From JACOTK01 sp038256565 (GTDB lineage: Bacteria > Actinomycetota > Acidimicrobiia > Acidimicrobiales > CADCSY01), in NCBI GenBank assembly GCA_038256565.1, contig JBBSKG010000029.1, positions 1-23,547 of the forward strand: a stretch of DNA of 23,547 nt. Direction: 5' to 3'. Positions 7,931-14,442 of this stretch are shown here, piece by piece. The notes under the pieces were generated by a model. It had not been told where the DNA came from. It made no database searches and saw nothing but the letters and a program-made list of their open reading frames with translations. Numbering within the stretch: position 1 is the first letter of the stretch; every line of letters begins with the position of its first letter. The position numbers and the translations under genes are program-made.

Positions 7931-8697
7931 GCATGATGGTGCCGCTCGATCGAACTGATCACAAGGCTGTGCAGCAGGCCTTTGAGGAATTTTGTGCTTC
8001 TGGAGATATCAAGCTCCGCAACAAACTTGTCAAAGCCCACATTGGTTTGGCCGAATACCTCGCTCGACGTTTTGCACATCGGGGAGAACCGCTCGAAGAC
8101 CTCGTACAAGTTGCTTCTCTGGCCCTAGTAAAAGCCGTCGAACGCTTTGATCCTCACCGCCATTTAGAGTTCACCACTTTCGCGACCCCAACCATCGTCG
8201 GCGAACTCAAGCGCTATTTCCGTGATCGAAGCTGGATGGTTCGCGTGCCGCGACGCGTCCAAGAACTCTATTTGCAAGTAAGTCGTGCCATCGAAGATCT
8301 CTCACTTGAGTCAGGGCGTTCACCCACTGTTGGCGAAATTGCCACACGTGTTGGGGTGCCCGCTGACCAGGTACACGAAGCAATGGAAGCAGGAGAGGCG
8401 CACCGGCTGGCTTCAATCGACGATAACGACGACAGTGAATCAGGTGGCCTTAGCGGACTTATGGGCGACCTTGATGCAGGCCTGTTGGCCGTTGAAGAAC
8501 GTGCTGGCTTGGAACCCCTACTGGCCCGACTTCCAGAACGAGAACGGGTCATCATTTTCTTGCGGTTCTATGAAGGGCTTAGCCAAAGCGAAATCGCGAT
8601 TCGCCTCGACACCAGCCAGATGCATGTCTCACGACTTCTTGCCCGCAGCCTGCAACGCCTTCGGGACTTAAGCCCCAACACTATTTATAGCCAGTAG
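7927..8697 (+). CDS. RNA polymerase sigma factor, SigB/SigF/SigG subfamily
   Basis: A 256-residue alternative sigma factor. Region 2 (about 33-103) has DLVQVASLALVKAVERFDP, FTTFATPTIVGELKRYFRD and the following RSWMVRVPRR, which are hallmarks of the stress/sporulation SigB-SigF subfamily. Region 3 runs about 110-165, then an acidic linker (SIDDNDDSES). Region 4 (about 193-248) has LPERERVIIFLRFYEGLSQSE and an HTH with TSQMHVSRLLAR. It is translated in overlap with the RsbW-like gene just upstream, the usual anti-sigma/sigma order. Its regulon cannot be read here; I did not find a GTTT-N15-GGGTA-type promoter in this window. Its 3' end overlaps dut by 17 bp. Confidence 0.93.
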   Translation: MSMMVPLDRTDHKAVQQAFEEFCASGDIKLRNKLVKAHIGLAEYLARRFAHRGEPLEDLVQVASLALVKAVERFDPHRHLEFTTFATPTIVGELKRYFRDRSWMVRVPRRVQELYLQVSRAIEDLSLESGRSPTVGEIATRVGVPADQVHEAMEAGEAHRLASIDDNDDSESGGLSGLMGDLDAGLLAVEERAGLEPLLARLPERERVIIFLRFYEGLSQSEIAIRLDTSQMHVSRLLARSLQRLRDLSPNTIYSQ

Positions 8698-9121
8698 AAC
8701 CAAAGCCTGCAGCGCCTCGAGTGGAATCTGGAAGGCTCTCAGAAATACTGAATTGAGCATGCTCGACGCGTTGAATAACCAGCTGCGCTATGCGATCGCC
8801 CCGACAGATCTCATAGTCATCATTTGGATCAGTGTTGACAAGAAGAACCTTGAGTTCATCGCGATAACCAGAATCGATCAAACCAGGGGTATTAAGACAT
8901 GTAATCCCATGTTTCATGGCAAGACCGCTTCTTGGCTGTATAAACCCGGCATAGCCCTCCGGCAAAGCGATTGCCACCCCAGTAGGAATCAATGCACGAC
9001 CTCCTCCCGCTGACAATTTTGCCCCTTTTCTTGCGACCAAGTCGGCACCGGCATCACCCGGTTTGGCATAAGTAGGCAACGGCAATTCAGGATCAAAGAC
9101 CAAGACTCGTACTTCAAGCAT
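8681..9121 (-). CDS. dut: Deoxyuridine 5'-triphosphate nucleotidohydrolase (dUTPase)
   Basis: Hydrolyses dUTP to dUMP and pyrophosphate, keeping uracil out of DNA and feeding dTMP synthesis. It is a 146-residue trimeric-type dUTPase with all five motifs: DAGADL (23-28), PRSGLAMKHG (63-72), GLIDSGYRDEL (80-90, with the catalytic aspartate), RGDRIAQLVIQ (107-117) and the C-terminal glycine-rich RGAAGFGSTG (135-144). Length and motif order are typical. The ATG at 9121 has no SD but has TAGGCT 6 nt upstream, so the mRNA is probably leaderless. It diverges from orn with a 23-bp spacer and converges on the sigma gene with a 17-bp overlap. Confidence 0.97.
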   Translation of the reverse strand: MLEVRVLVFDPELPLPTYAKPGDAGADLVARKGAKLSAGGGRALIPTGVAIALPEGYAGFIQPRSGLAMKHGITCLNTPGLIDSGYRDELKVLLVNTDPNDDYEICRGDRIAQLVIQRVEHAQFSISESLPDSTRGAAGFGSTGYK

Positions 9122-9127
9122 CTCGCC

Positions 9128-9133
9128 AGCCTA
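9128..9133 (-). promoter_or_regulatory. Putative -10 box (TAGGCT) of dut
   Basis: TAnnnT ending exactly 6 nt before the dut ATG. It shares two bases (TA, 9132-9133) with the -10 box of orn on the other strand. No clear -35. Confidence 0.5.
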
Positions 9134-9137
9134 CGAT
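9132..9137 (+). promoter_or_regulatory. Putative -10 box (TACGAT) of orn
   Basis: TAnnnT ending 7 nt before the orn GTG, which lacks an SD. It overlaps the dut -10 box on the opposite strand by two bases. No clear -35. Confidence 0.5.
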
Positions 9138-9144
9138 CTTTAAC

Positions 9145-9693
9145 GTGCTCGTTTGGATGGATCTCGAAATGACCGGACTCGAACCTGATCGCCACGTGAT
9201 TGTGGAGATTGCCACCTTGATAACAGACGACGATTTAAACATCGTGGCTGAAGGTCCTGACTTAGTCATTAGCCAACCCCCCGATGCCCTTGCGGCAATG
9301 GATGACTTCGTACATTCGATGCACCAACGCAGCGGGCTCCTCGATGCCATAAAGGAATCAACCCTTAGTCTTGAAGCAGCCGGAGAAGCCACTTTGGGAT
9401 TCATTAAAGAACATGTCCCGACCCCCGCGAGCGTGCCCCTTTGTGGAAACTCCATTGGTACCGATCGTCGATTTCTAGCTGCCTACCTGCCAGAGATCGA
9501 GACCTACCTTCACTATCGGTCAATCGATGTATCGACAATCAAAGAGTTGAGCCGCCGCTGGTACCCCGAGGCGCTCAGCGATGCGCCCTCAAAAGCTGGC
9601 GGCCATCGCGCCCTCGACGACATTCGTGAAAGCATCGAAGAACTCCGCTACTTTCGCGCAGCAGTCTTTCGCCCACCTCTTACCGCAAGCTAG
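9145..9693 (+). CDS. orn: Oligoribonuclease (DEDDh 3'-5' exonuclease)
   Basis: Degrades 2-5-mer RNAs to mononucleotides, including the pGpG produced when c-di-GMP is broken down. The 182-residue protein shows the DEDDh set: D6 and E8 in WMDLEMTGLE, D107 in GNSIGTDRRF, and H154 with D159 in GGHRALDDIRESI. The RSIDVSTIKEL segment is also typical of Orn rather than of other exonucleases. The GTG at 9145 is chosen because the protein begins directly with the catalytic strand and TACGAT lies 7 nt upstream. It ends 14 bp inside the convergent hydrolase gene. A link to the nearby cyclases through c-di-GMP turnover is reasonable, but Orn is a general housekeeping enzyme. Confidence 0.96.
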   Translation: MLVWMDLEMTGLEPDRHVIVEIATLITDDDLNIVAEGPDLVISQPPDALAAMDDFVHSMHQRSGLLDAIKESTLSLEAAGEATLGFIKEHVPTPASVPLCGNSIGTDRRFLAAYLPEIETYLHYRSIDVSTIKELSRRWYPEALSDAPSKAGGHRALDDIRESIEELRYFRAAVFRPPLTAS

Positions 9694-10804
9694 AAGCTGG
9701 CTCAATCGCGCTATCGGTCAAGTCCAGTACTACCTGTCTCTCAGGTGTGGCTTTTGAACGTGCTCGGATAACTCGCTCAGCAACATCGCTCATTACTTGT
9801 TCGGCCTCGCAGTCAAGTAGCAAATTGTGAGCAGACCGTTCATAAATCAAATGCTCAACGTTGCTGCCCGACTCACGAAGTTGGCTAGCAAAAAGGTCAG
9901 CGGTCTCGTGAGTCATAATCGAATCTTTGCGGCCGCTTAAGAGCGTGATATTGCTATCAGCAATATCAGGAAGTAGGTCAAAGCGAATGAACCTCATTGC
10001 GTCGTAAAGCTCCAAGAGATCGCGTAACCGCAACTCTTGACCGTTATGAATCCTTGCGTTGACTTCTGCACGACATGTTCGATCAGCAACGTCCCAGCCA
10101 CCGCTTGCTTTGCCGGGCCGTATATAAATAGGCAAAATATATTGAATCCAGCCCCAACGTCGCCCTCGGAAATGACCGTCTTCATTTAGCGCGGCCCCAA
10201 GCACCGTGCGAGCTAATTCACGAATCCATGTGGGGAGTCGATCTATCTGCTGTTCGGGAAGTGCAAGCTGAGCCGGAACCGGTGATATCAGCACAACTTC
10301 AGCAGGGTTGCGCTTGGCTGCAATAGTCATGACTGCAACCGAACCATACGAGAATGCAACTGGCACCATCTTGTGTTCGGGTTCCCGTGCTCCGACGTAT
10401 GCGTCATAAATCTGTATTGCCTGTCGGACTTCTTCGATGTAAGACCACTCTTTGCTACGCAACCAATAAGGCATGCTCTGTAGGCCGACAATCGGTGCAA
10501 CGATATTGACCTTTAAGTCGTGGTGCATTGCGGTTAGCCACTCACGATTCATTCCCACAGCTGGGCGAATACGAAACCCATCTACAAAAAATATTGTGCT
10601 GGTGTAACTAGGGTCTACAAGAAACAGTGGCTCGCCGTCTTTACAAAACTGCATGTCGTCGTATTCAACATCATGTTCGAGCCGATTAACATAACGACCC
10701 CATCCGCGAATAGTAAGGCTCTCATAGAGACGATTTAAGCCCACCAAGGCGAAGCCTCCGATAAGCGTCTTAGACACCTTGTTCATGCCGTTTTCTTTCG
10801 CCAT
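9680..10804 (-). CDS. Alpha/beta-hydrolase-fold protein of unknown substrate
   Basis: A 374-residue protein. A plausible catalytic triad can be placed: Ser152 in the nucleophile elbow VAFSYGS (first glycine of GxSxG replaced by alanine), Asp294 in SGRKDSIMT and His326 in ERSAHNLLL. Residues from about 185 to 260 form a lid-like insert between the core strands. The first 40 residues are weakly hydrophobic (LIGGFALVGL) and may associate with the membrane. The frame opens at a GTG (10807), but the ATG at 10804 is preferred because an AGGGG SD lies six bases ahead of it. I do not recognise the subfamily; esterase, lipase or thioesterase are all possible. Context (orn, MFS exporter) does not help. 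Confidence 0.75.
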   Translation of the reverse strand: MAKENGMNKVSKTLIGGFALVGLNRLYESLTIRGWGRYVNRLEHDVEYDDMQFCKDGEPLFLVDPSYTSTIFFVDGFRIRPAVGMNREWLTAMHHDLKVNIVAPIVGLQSMPYWLRSKEWSYIEEVRQAIQIYDAYVGAREPEHKMVPVAFSYGSVAVMTIAAKRNPAEVVLISPVPAQLALPEQQIDRLPTWIRELARTVLGAALNEDGHFRGRRWGWIQYILPIYIRPGKASGGWDVADRTCRAEVNARIHNGQELRLRDLLELYDAMRFIRFDLLPDIADSNITLLSGRKDSIMTHETADLFASQLRESGSNVEHLIYERSAHNLLLDCEAEQVMSDVAERVIRARSKATPERQVVLDLTDSAIEPASSLR

Positions 10805-10908
10805 CACAATCCCCTTTTCCTATGAATGGCAAGATCAAAATTTGCTGTCTCCATGTCCCCAGTGCTGTCAGAGCCTCTACCGAGGACGTCTTGTCTGTCA
10901 ACCTCGCC

Positions 10909-10914
10909 TAGCCT
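10909..10914 (+). promoter_or_regulatory. Putative -10 box (TAGCCT) of the MFS gene
   Basis: TAnnnT ending 6 nt before the GTG at 10921, where no SD is present; fits a leaderless transcript. A TTGTCT at 10891-10896 is too close (12 bp) to be its -35. Confidence 0.4.
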
Positions 10915-10920
10915 TCCGCA

Positions 10921-12141
10921 GTGGCCTCAACCCACTTCGTCATTGACTACCGACGCCTCCGTCGAGCTTCTGCATTGACCGGTGCTGCAGACGGCATGAT
11001 CGCTGTAGCCCTTCCACTGCTAGCTGCCGGGCTCACCTCAAATCCACTGGCGATCGCTGGCGTCATGGCAATCCAACATCTCCCTTGGGTACTTGCCGAG
11101 TACGCAGGACAAGGTCTGAGAATTCAGGCCGACCGACGAACCATCGTTGGGCTCACAAATACGTTGCGAGCACTCGTCGCAGTAACGCTTGGGGGGTTAT
11201 CTGTTCAACATGACGAGTCCATCGTCATGCTCTACGTAGCCGCACTGATATTGGGGATTGGCGAGGCCCTCACCGACGAAGCAGAGGACGAAACCCTCGA
11301 CATATTGCTTGAAGGCGCAATACCAGCCGACGCGCACTCAACCCTACGCTCACGAGGCATGACAACACTTGCCCTCATAGGACTCCCAATGGGAGGATTG
11401 CTCTACGGCATTGCCTCACCCGCTCCGTTCATGGTTGCAATGGTCGCCTATTCCTTAGCAGCGCTTTCAGCATTGTTTGTAAAAACGGCAATCAAGCCAA
11501 CAGGCGCTCTTAGTTCCAAGTCACGAGAAGTTTTAGAAACTCAAGGCCTACCTCATGGAGCACGACCAGTAGTACTTATCGCTTCCATTACAGCAGTGGC
11601 AACAAGTGCCGTCATGGGTGTATTCGTTCTCTATGCAACAACCATACTCACTGTTGACGCCCCAACCTATGGGCTTCTATTGGCTGCTTTTGCCGCTAGT
11701 TCTTACATGGGTGGACAACTAGCGCCTTGGGTGGGAGAACGTTTCGGTATAGCCCAAAGCATCAGTGCAGCGCTTGCGACCACGGGTATCGGCTATGTCA
11801 TCACTTCACTACTCGCCGGCCAATCATCGCTGCTTCCATTGATTCCACTTATCGCCACCAGCGGTACGGCCATGTGCGCTGGAATTCTTTTGCGGGCGAT
11901 GTTCCAGACAACTCACGTGGCTGTTGGTAAGTCTGTTGGCGACGAGGCTCTTCGCTCATTCCATCTAGCAACCTGGTCAGCCATATCTGTAGGTGCGCTG
12001 TTAGGTGGTATAACCGTGCAAATAAGCGGTTTCCCGACCCTTTTTCTCGTCATGGGAGGCCTCATCATCGTAGGCGCTGCCCTAGCCACAACACTGCGAG
12101 TTTCGGCCTCCTCCGCACCTGCTCGACAATCAGTCATTTAA
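10921..12141 (+). CDS. MFS transporter, probable drug/solute exporter
   Basis: A 406-residue membrane protein with about 12 hydrophobic segments in two halves, separated by a hydrophilic central loop (around residues 190-215, PTGALSSKSREVLETQG). The N-terminal half has the layout of EntS/MFS_3-type exporters (RASALTGAADGMIAVALPLLA at the start, then a basic RIQADRRTIVG loop between segments 2 and 3). An acidic stretch, DEAEDETLD, at about 119-127 lies between later segments. The substrate cannot be assigned. Export of a drug or siderophore is a guess from subfamily resemblance and from the whiB7-like gene just downstream, since WhiB7 controls efflux genes in mycobacteria. The stop codon lies inside the AT-rich element of the whiB7 promoter. 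Confidence 0.82.
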   Translation: MASTHFVIDYRRLRRASALTGAADGMIAVALPLLAAGLTSNPLAIAGVMAIQHLPWVLAEYAGQGLRIQADRRTIVGLTNTLRALVAVTLGGLSVQHDESIVMLYVAALILGIGEALTDEAEDETLDILLEGAIPADAHSTLRSRGMTTLALIGLPMGGLLYGIASPAPFMVAMVAYSLAALSALFVKTAIKPTGALSSKSREVLETQGLPHGARPVVLIASITAVATSAVMGVFVLYATTILTVDAPTYGLLLAAFAASSYMGGQLAPWVGERFGIAQSISAALATTGIGYVITSLLAGQSSLLPLIPLIATSGTAMCAGILLRAMFQTTHVAVGKSVGDEALRSFHLATWSAISVGALLGGITVQISGFPTLFLVMGGLIIVGAALATTLRVSASSAPARQSVI

Positions 12142-12175
12142 ATCAGTTGACGCTTTCCTAAAGTCGTGCTGCGAT
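12136..12175 (+). promoter_or_regulatory. whiB7 leader promoter with AT-hook-type upstream element
   Basis: The palindrome ATTTAAAT (12136-12143) ends 3 bp before a good -35, TTGACG (12147-12152). Seventeen bases further is a weak -10, TGCGAT (12170-12175). An A/T block about 3 bp upstream of the -35 is the published signature of WhiB7-activated promoters in mycobacteria, including whiB7's own. The element overlaps the MFS stop codon. The -10 assignment is uncertain. Confidence 0.55.
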
Positions 12176-12246
12176 AGAGAGGCACCTTTAGGATCCGGGT
12201 CCTTTGGTCAGTTCATTGGACCGACGATAAGGAGAGAGGCTCTTCG

Positions 12247-12393
12247 ATGAGAAGCAACGTGACAAAATTAAAGTCAAACGTCGTAGCTTCTCAAAGCGCG
12301 TTTTATTTCACGCCCCTCGCTTCCATTGCCGTCGAAATGCCACATTGCCCGGCAATCAAGGTATGGCACCCACCCGACGAGCCCGCATCCTGA
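12247..12393 (+). CDS. Candidate 48-residue leader peptide (upstream ORF) of the whiB7 attenuator
   Basis: The ATG at 12247 is preceded by GGAGAG (12231-12236), a slightly distant SD. The frame encodes MRSNVTKLKS at its start and HPPDEPAS at its end, 48 residues in all, with TGA at 12391-12393. No family is recognised, and none is expected for a leader peptide. The codons for the last residues form the 5' arm of the antiterminator, and the stop codon sits in the following hairpin. A ribosome finishing the ORF would therefore mask the antiterminator and favour termination. A ribosome stalled earlier would free it. Translation is inferred, not shown. Confidence 0.55.
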   Translation: MRSNVTKLKSNVVASQSAFYFTPLASIAVEMPHCPAIKVWHPPDEPAS

Positions 12394-12421
12394 GCTGACA
12401 ACAGCTCACAGGAAACGCCAA

Positions 12422-12455
12422 GGCCGTCGGGACAACCCGGCGGCCTCTTTCTTTT
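12422..12455 (+). terminator. Intrinsic terminator/attenuator before whiB7
   Basis: GGCCGTCGGG-acaa-CCCGGCGGCC forms a 10-bp GC-rich stem (one G-T pair) with a 4-nt loop, followed by the T-rich TCTTTCTTTT. It is the strongest terminator in the window and lies 52 bp before the whiB7 ATG. It acts on the leader RNA, since no other gene ends nearby. Confidence 0.85.
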
Positions 12456-12507
12456 CCCCCTACAACCCAGCCCTACCTACAGCTACCACTGAAAGGCAGC
12501 GAACATC

Positions 12508-12807
12508 ATGTCCATATGCGCAACCCTCACAATCGAAAACGAGGACATCAACTGGTCGAATGCAGCGTGTAGCACCGCTAACGGCACCATGACTGAACTG
12601 TTCTTCTCAGAAGACCCCGTCTCGATAGCTCGTGCCAAGCACATCTGTCAGGGATGCCCTCTGCGCTCGGACTGTCTGAGTAGCGCTATTGATCGGCGAG
12701 AGCCAAACGGCGTTTGGGGTGGTGAGTTGATCTCTAACGGTCGGATCATCGCCTATAAGCGCCGTCGGGGTCGTCCCTCTCGCGTGCATGAGCCAGAACG
12801 TGTGTAG
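12508..12807 (+). CDS. whiB7: WhiB7-like [4Fe-4S] transcriptional regulator with AT-hook
   Basis: A 99-residue WhiB-family protein. The four cluster cysteines are C21, C47, C50 and C56 (the last three as CxxCx5C), followed by the beta-turn GVWGG (68-72) that contacts the principal sigma factor. The C-terminus has a basic RRRGRPSR with the AT-hook core RGRP (87-90). The combination GVWGGE with a nearby RGRP tail is specific to the WhiB7/WblC class, which activates intrinsic resistance and efflux genes with SigA. The promoter element and attenuating leader upstream agree with that identity. tlpA starts 16 bp after the stop and is probably co-transcribed. Another AT-hook Wbl paralogue is the main alternative. 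Confidence 0.85.
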   Translation: MSICATLTIENEDINWSNAACSTANGTMTELFFSEDPVSIARAKHICQGCPLRSDCLSSAIDRREPNGVWGGELISNGRIIAYKRRRGRPSRVHEPERV

Positions 12808-12823
12808 CCTGAATTGAGTAGCT

Positions 12824-13459
12824 ATGAATACGGAACTGACGGACAAAACCATCATCTCAAGCGCCAGACGGCGTTACTTGGTACGGGGCGTAGTCATAGC
12901 AATTATCAGTCTTGTGATGGCACTCCTGGCCGGTTTCATCACCTCGGCGCTGACCGACAAAACGCCCGTTGAACCCGAACTGTCTGCCCCTCCTCTGCTC
13001 TTTAGCGCCAAAGATAAAGAACCGACGCCGTTAGTAGGTAAAGACACCGTGGGCGAAGCCCTTCCCACGCGAGCATTCGCCCGCCTCGAAGGTGGAACGA
13101 CAACTTTTGCGGGCTATCTAGGTAAGCCCCTGGTAATCAACTTCTTTGCTACAACTTGCCCACCCTGCATCAAAGAAATGCCTGACTTCGAAGCAATTCA
13201 TCAAGAGCTGGGTGACAAAGTCAGTTTTGTGGGGGTCTCCTTGAGGGAAAGCGCTGAGGATGCACAGGGGCTGGTTAAGCGCACCAAAGTCACCTACGAC
13301 ATTGTGCGAGACCCCAGTGGCGACCTCGCTAACGCCTTGGGAGTCATCAACATGCCTTCTACCTTCTTCGTTTCTCCTGACGGCAAGATCATCGATTCAG
13401 TACCTGGAGCCATAAATGCAGATGAGCTTCGAGCCAAGATCAAAAAACTAACGAAATGA
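12824..13459 (+). CDS. Membrane-anchored TlpA/ResA-like thiol-disulfide oxidoreductase
   Basis: A 211-residue protein with an N-terminal membrane anchor (about 21-43) after a basic RRRYLVR stretch, so the thioredoxin domain should face outside. The active site is TTCPPCIKEM (C112 and C115). The later cis-proline region NMPSTFFVSPDGKI completes a TlpA/AhpC-TSA-type domain. CPPC and the anchor suggest a reductase for apocytochrome c or other exported thiols. It overlaps ccdA by ATGA (13456-13459), and CcdA would supply its electrons. Co-transcription with whiB7 is likely, given the 16-bp gap. ResA, TlpA and CcmG-like labels cannot be separated by eye. Confidence 0.9.
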   Translation: MNTELTDKTIISSARRRYLVRGVVIAIISLVMALLAGFITSALTDKTPVEPELSAPPLLFSAKDKEPTPLVGKDTVGEALPTRAFARLEGGTTTFAGYLGKPLVINFFATTCPPCIKEMPDFEAIHQELGDKVSFVGVSLRESAEDAQGLVKRTKVTYDIVRDPSGDLANALGVINMPSTFFVSPDGKIIDSVPGAINADELRAKIKKLTK

Positions 13460-14331
13460 TCGAGGCTCCCCTGGCTTTGGCCTTCACCGCCGGGATGGTC
13501 GCCACAGTCAACCCGTGTGGCTTTCCCATGCTGCCGGCTTACCTATCCTATTTCATTGGGATTGACGATGAGGACGCTGATACCAACGGACGAGTACCCC
13601 GTGCCTTAAGCGCCGCTGGAGCCGTTTCTGTGGGCTTTCTCGTGGTGTTCTTAGTACTTGGCATACCAATCAATGCCGGTATCGACTCGATCTATCGCTT
13701 CATGCCATGGATGAGCATTTTGATTGGCTTAGTCATGATTGTGCTGGGTCTTTCCATGTTGGGCATCTCCATGTTCGGAAACTATCGACTCAAAATTTCG
13801 CTACCCCGTTTAGACAAGGGAGGCAATAGTCGTCAATGGCGCTCAATGGTGCTCTTTGGCATGTCATATGCCATTGCTTCACTCTCGTGCACACTGCCGA
13901 TCTTTCTTGTCATGGTCGTAGGTACCACGACACGAGAGAACGTGTTGTCAGGCCTTGTGGCGTTTCTCGCCTATGGGTTGGGCATGAGCCTTGTATTGAT
14001 GGTGCTCTCGTTGGCACTCGCACTTGCTCGTGAATCAATAGTGCGACGCATGCGCCAGATGTTGAAATACACCGATCGGGTTGCTGGCGCTCTATTGGTG
14101 AGCGTAGGCGCCTATCTCGTCTATTACTGGGTGGACAATCTTCGACGTGACCCCTCAGAACTCGTGGGCACAAGTCCAATATCGGCGATTGCTGATCTGG
14201 CAGCCTCAGCCCAAGTCTGGCTCGTTGACGGCGGAGTTTCCCTCGGTGTCATCTTCGCAGTTCCCGTAGTACTCGCTGGGCTCACAATTGCGCTACGCCG
14301 TCGCCGAACTGTTCCGAATAAAAGTTCTTAG
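13456..14331 (+). CDS. ccdA: CcdA/DsbD-type transmembrane electron carrier for cytochrome c biogenesis
   Basis: A 291-residue membrane protein with about seven hydrophobic segments. The two redox cysteines of CcdA are present at C21 in NPCGFPMLPAYLS and C145 in SLSCTLPIFL, at equivalent places in the two repeated halves. It passes electrons from cytoplasmic thioredoxin to extracytoplasmic thiol proteins, here most simply the TlpA-like protein encoded just upstream in 4-bp overlap. It is somewhat longer than minimal CcdA because of an extra C-terminal segment (about 255-285) ending in a basic RRRRTV tail. Its c-type client may be the cytochrome domain of CtaC at the right end of the window. 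Confidence 0.92.
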   Translation: MIEAPLALAFTAGMVATVNPCGFPMLPAYLSYFIGIDDEDADTNGRVPRALSAAGAVSVGFLVVFLVLGIPINAGIDSIYRFMPWMSILIGLVMIVLGLSMLGISMFGNYRLKISLPRLDKGGNSRQWRSMVLFGMSYAIASLSCTLPIFLVMVVGTTTRENVLSGLVAFLAYGLGMSLVLMVLSLALALARESIVRRMRQMLKYTDRVAGALLVSVGAYLVYYWVDNLRRDPSELVGTSPISAIADLAASAQVWLVDGGVSLGVIFAVPVVLAGLTIALRRRRTVPNKSS

Positions 14332-14373
14332 AGGCTCAGCGGATAGGTTCACCCTGTGCGTGTAGAACGATTC

Positions 14374-14442
14374 GTTTTGCCAGTCTCCGCCTGACAAAAC
14401 AGGGCCTGTATCTGATGGAGCCCCACCGAGTCGCTGGGGCTC
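14374..14442. terminator. Two hairpins between the convergent ccdA and sdhD genes
   Basis: GTTTTG/CAAAAC with an inner CAG/CTG (14374-14400) and GAGCCCCA/TGGGGCTC (14418-14442) form two stems. The second abuts the sdhD stop. Neither has a good T-run on either strand, so bidirectional termination is likely but not certain. Nothing else is seen in 14332-14442. Confidence 0.5.

Larger units (their letters stand above)
12176..12507 (+). promoter_or_regulatory. whiB7 5' leader: upstream ORF plus antiterminator/terminator switch
   Basis: This gene-free stretch is dense in RNA structure. In order it holds GAGAAGC/GCTTCTC (12249-12255 with 12286-12292) enclosing ACGTGAC/GTC-ACGT. Next is TGCCA/TGGCA (12338-12342 with 12364-12368) enclosing ATTGCC-c-GGCAAT, and then TGAGCTG-acaa-CAGCTCA (12391-12408). 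Last is the terminator at 12422-12455. The segment CCCGACG-a-GCC (12373-12383) is complementary to the terminator's 5' arm GGCCGTCGGG (12422-12431) over ten pairs with one bulged A, so antiterminator and terminator exclude each other. The antiterminator arm lies in the last codons of the upstream ORF. This is the architecture of ribosome-mediated attenuation known for mycobacterial whiB7 and Streptomyces wblC. The whiB7 SD is GAAAGG (12491-12496). Confidence 0.75.

Noticed and set aside
9680..10804. Alpha/beta hydrolase as BioH, completing the biotin pathway
   Set aside because: It is much longer than BioH, lacks the standard GxSxG elbow, is 7 kb away and on the other strand.
12176..12456. 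Stand-alone small RNA (such as 6C RNA, tmRNA or 6S-like) in the gene-free region before whiB7
   Set aside because: No CCA end or tmRNA tag, no C-rich loops, and the antiterminator/terminator complementarity with an upstream ORF is better explained by attenuation.
12326..12592. 88-codon frame across the whiB7 leader and start
   Set aside because: Crosses a strong terminator and the whiB7 start in another frame; basic low-complexity translation. The 48-codon ORF fits the attenuator better.
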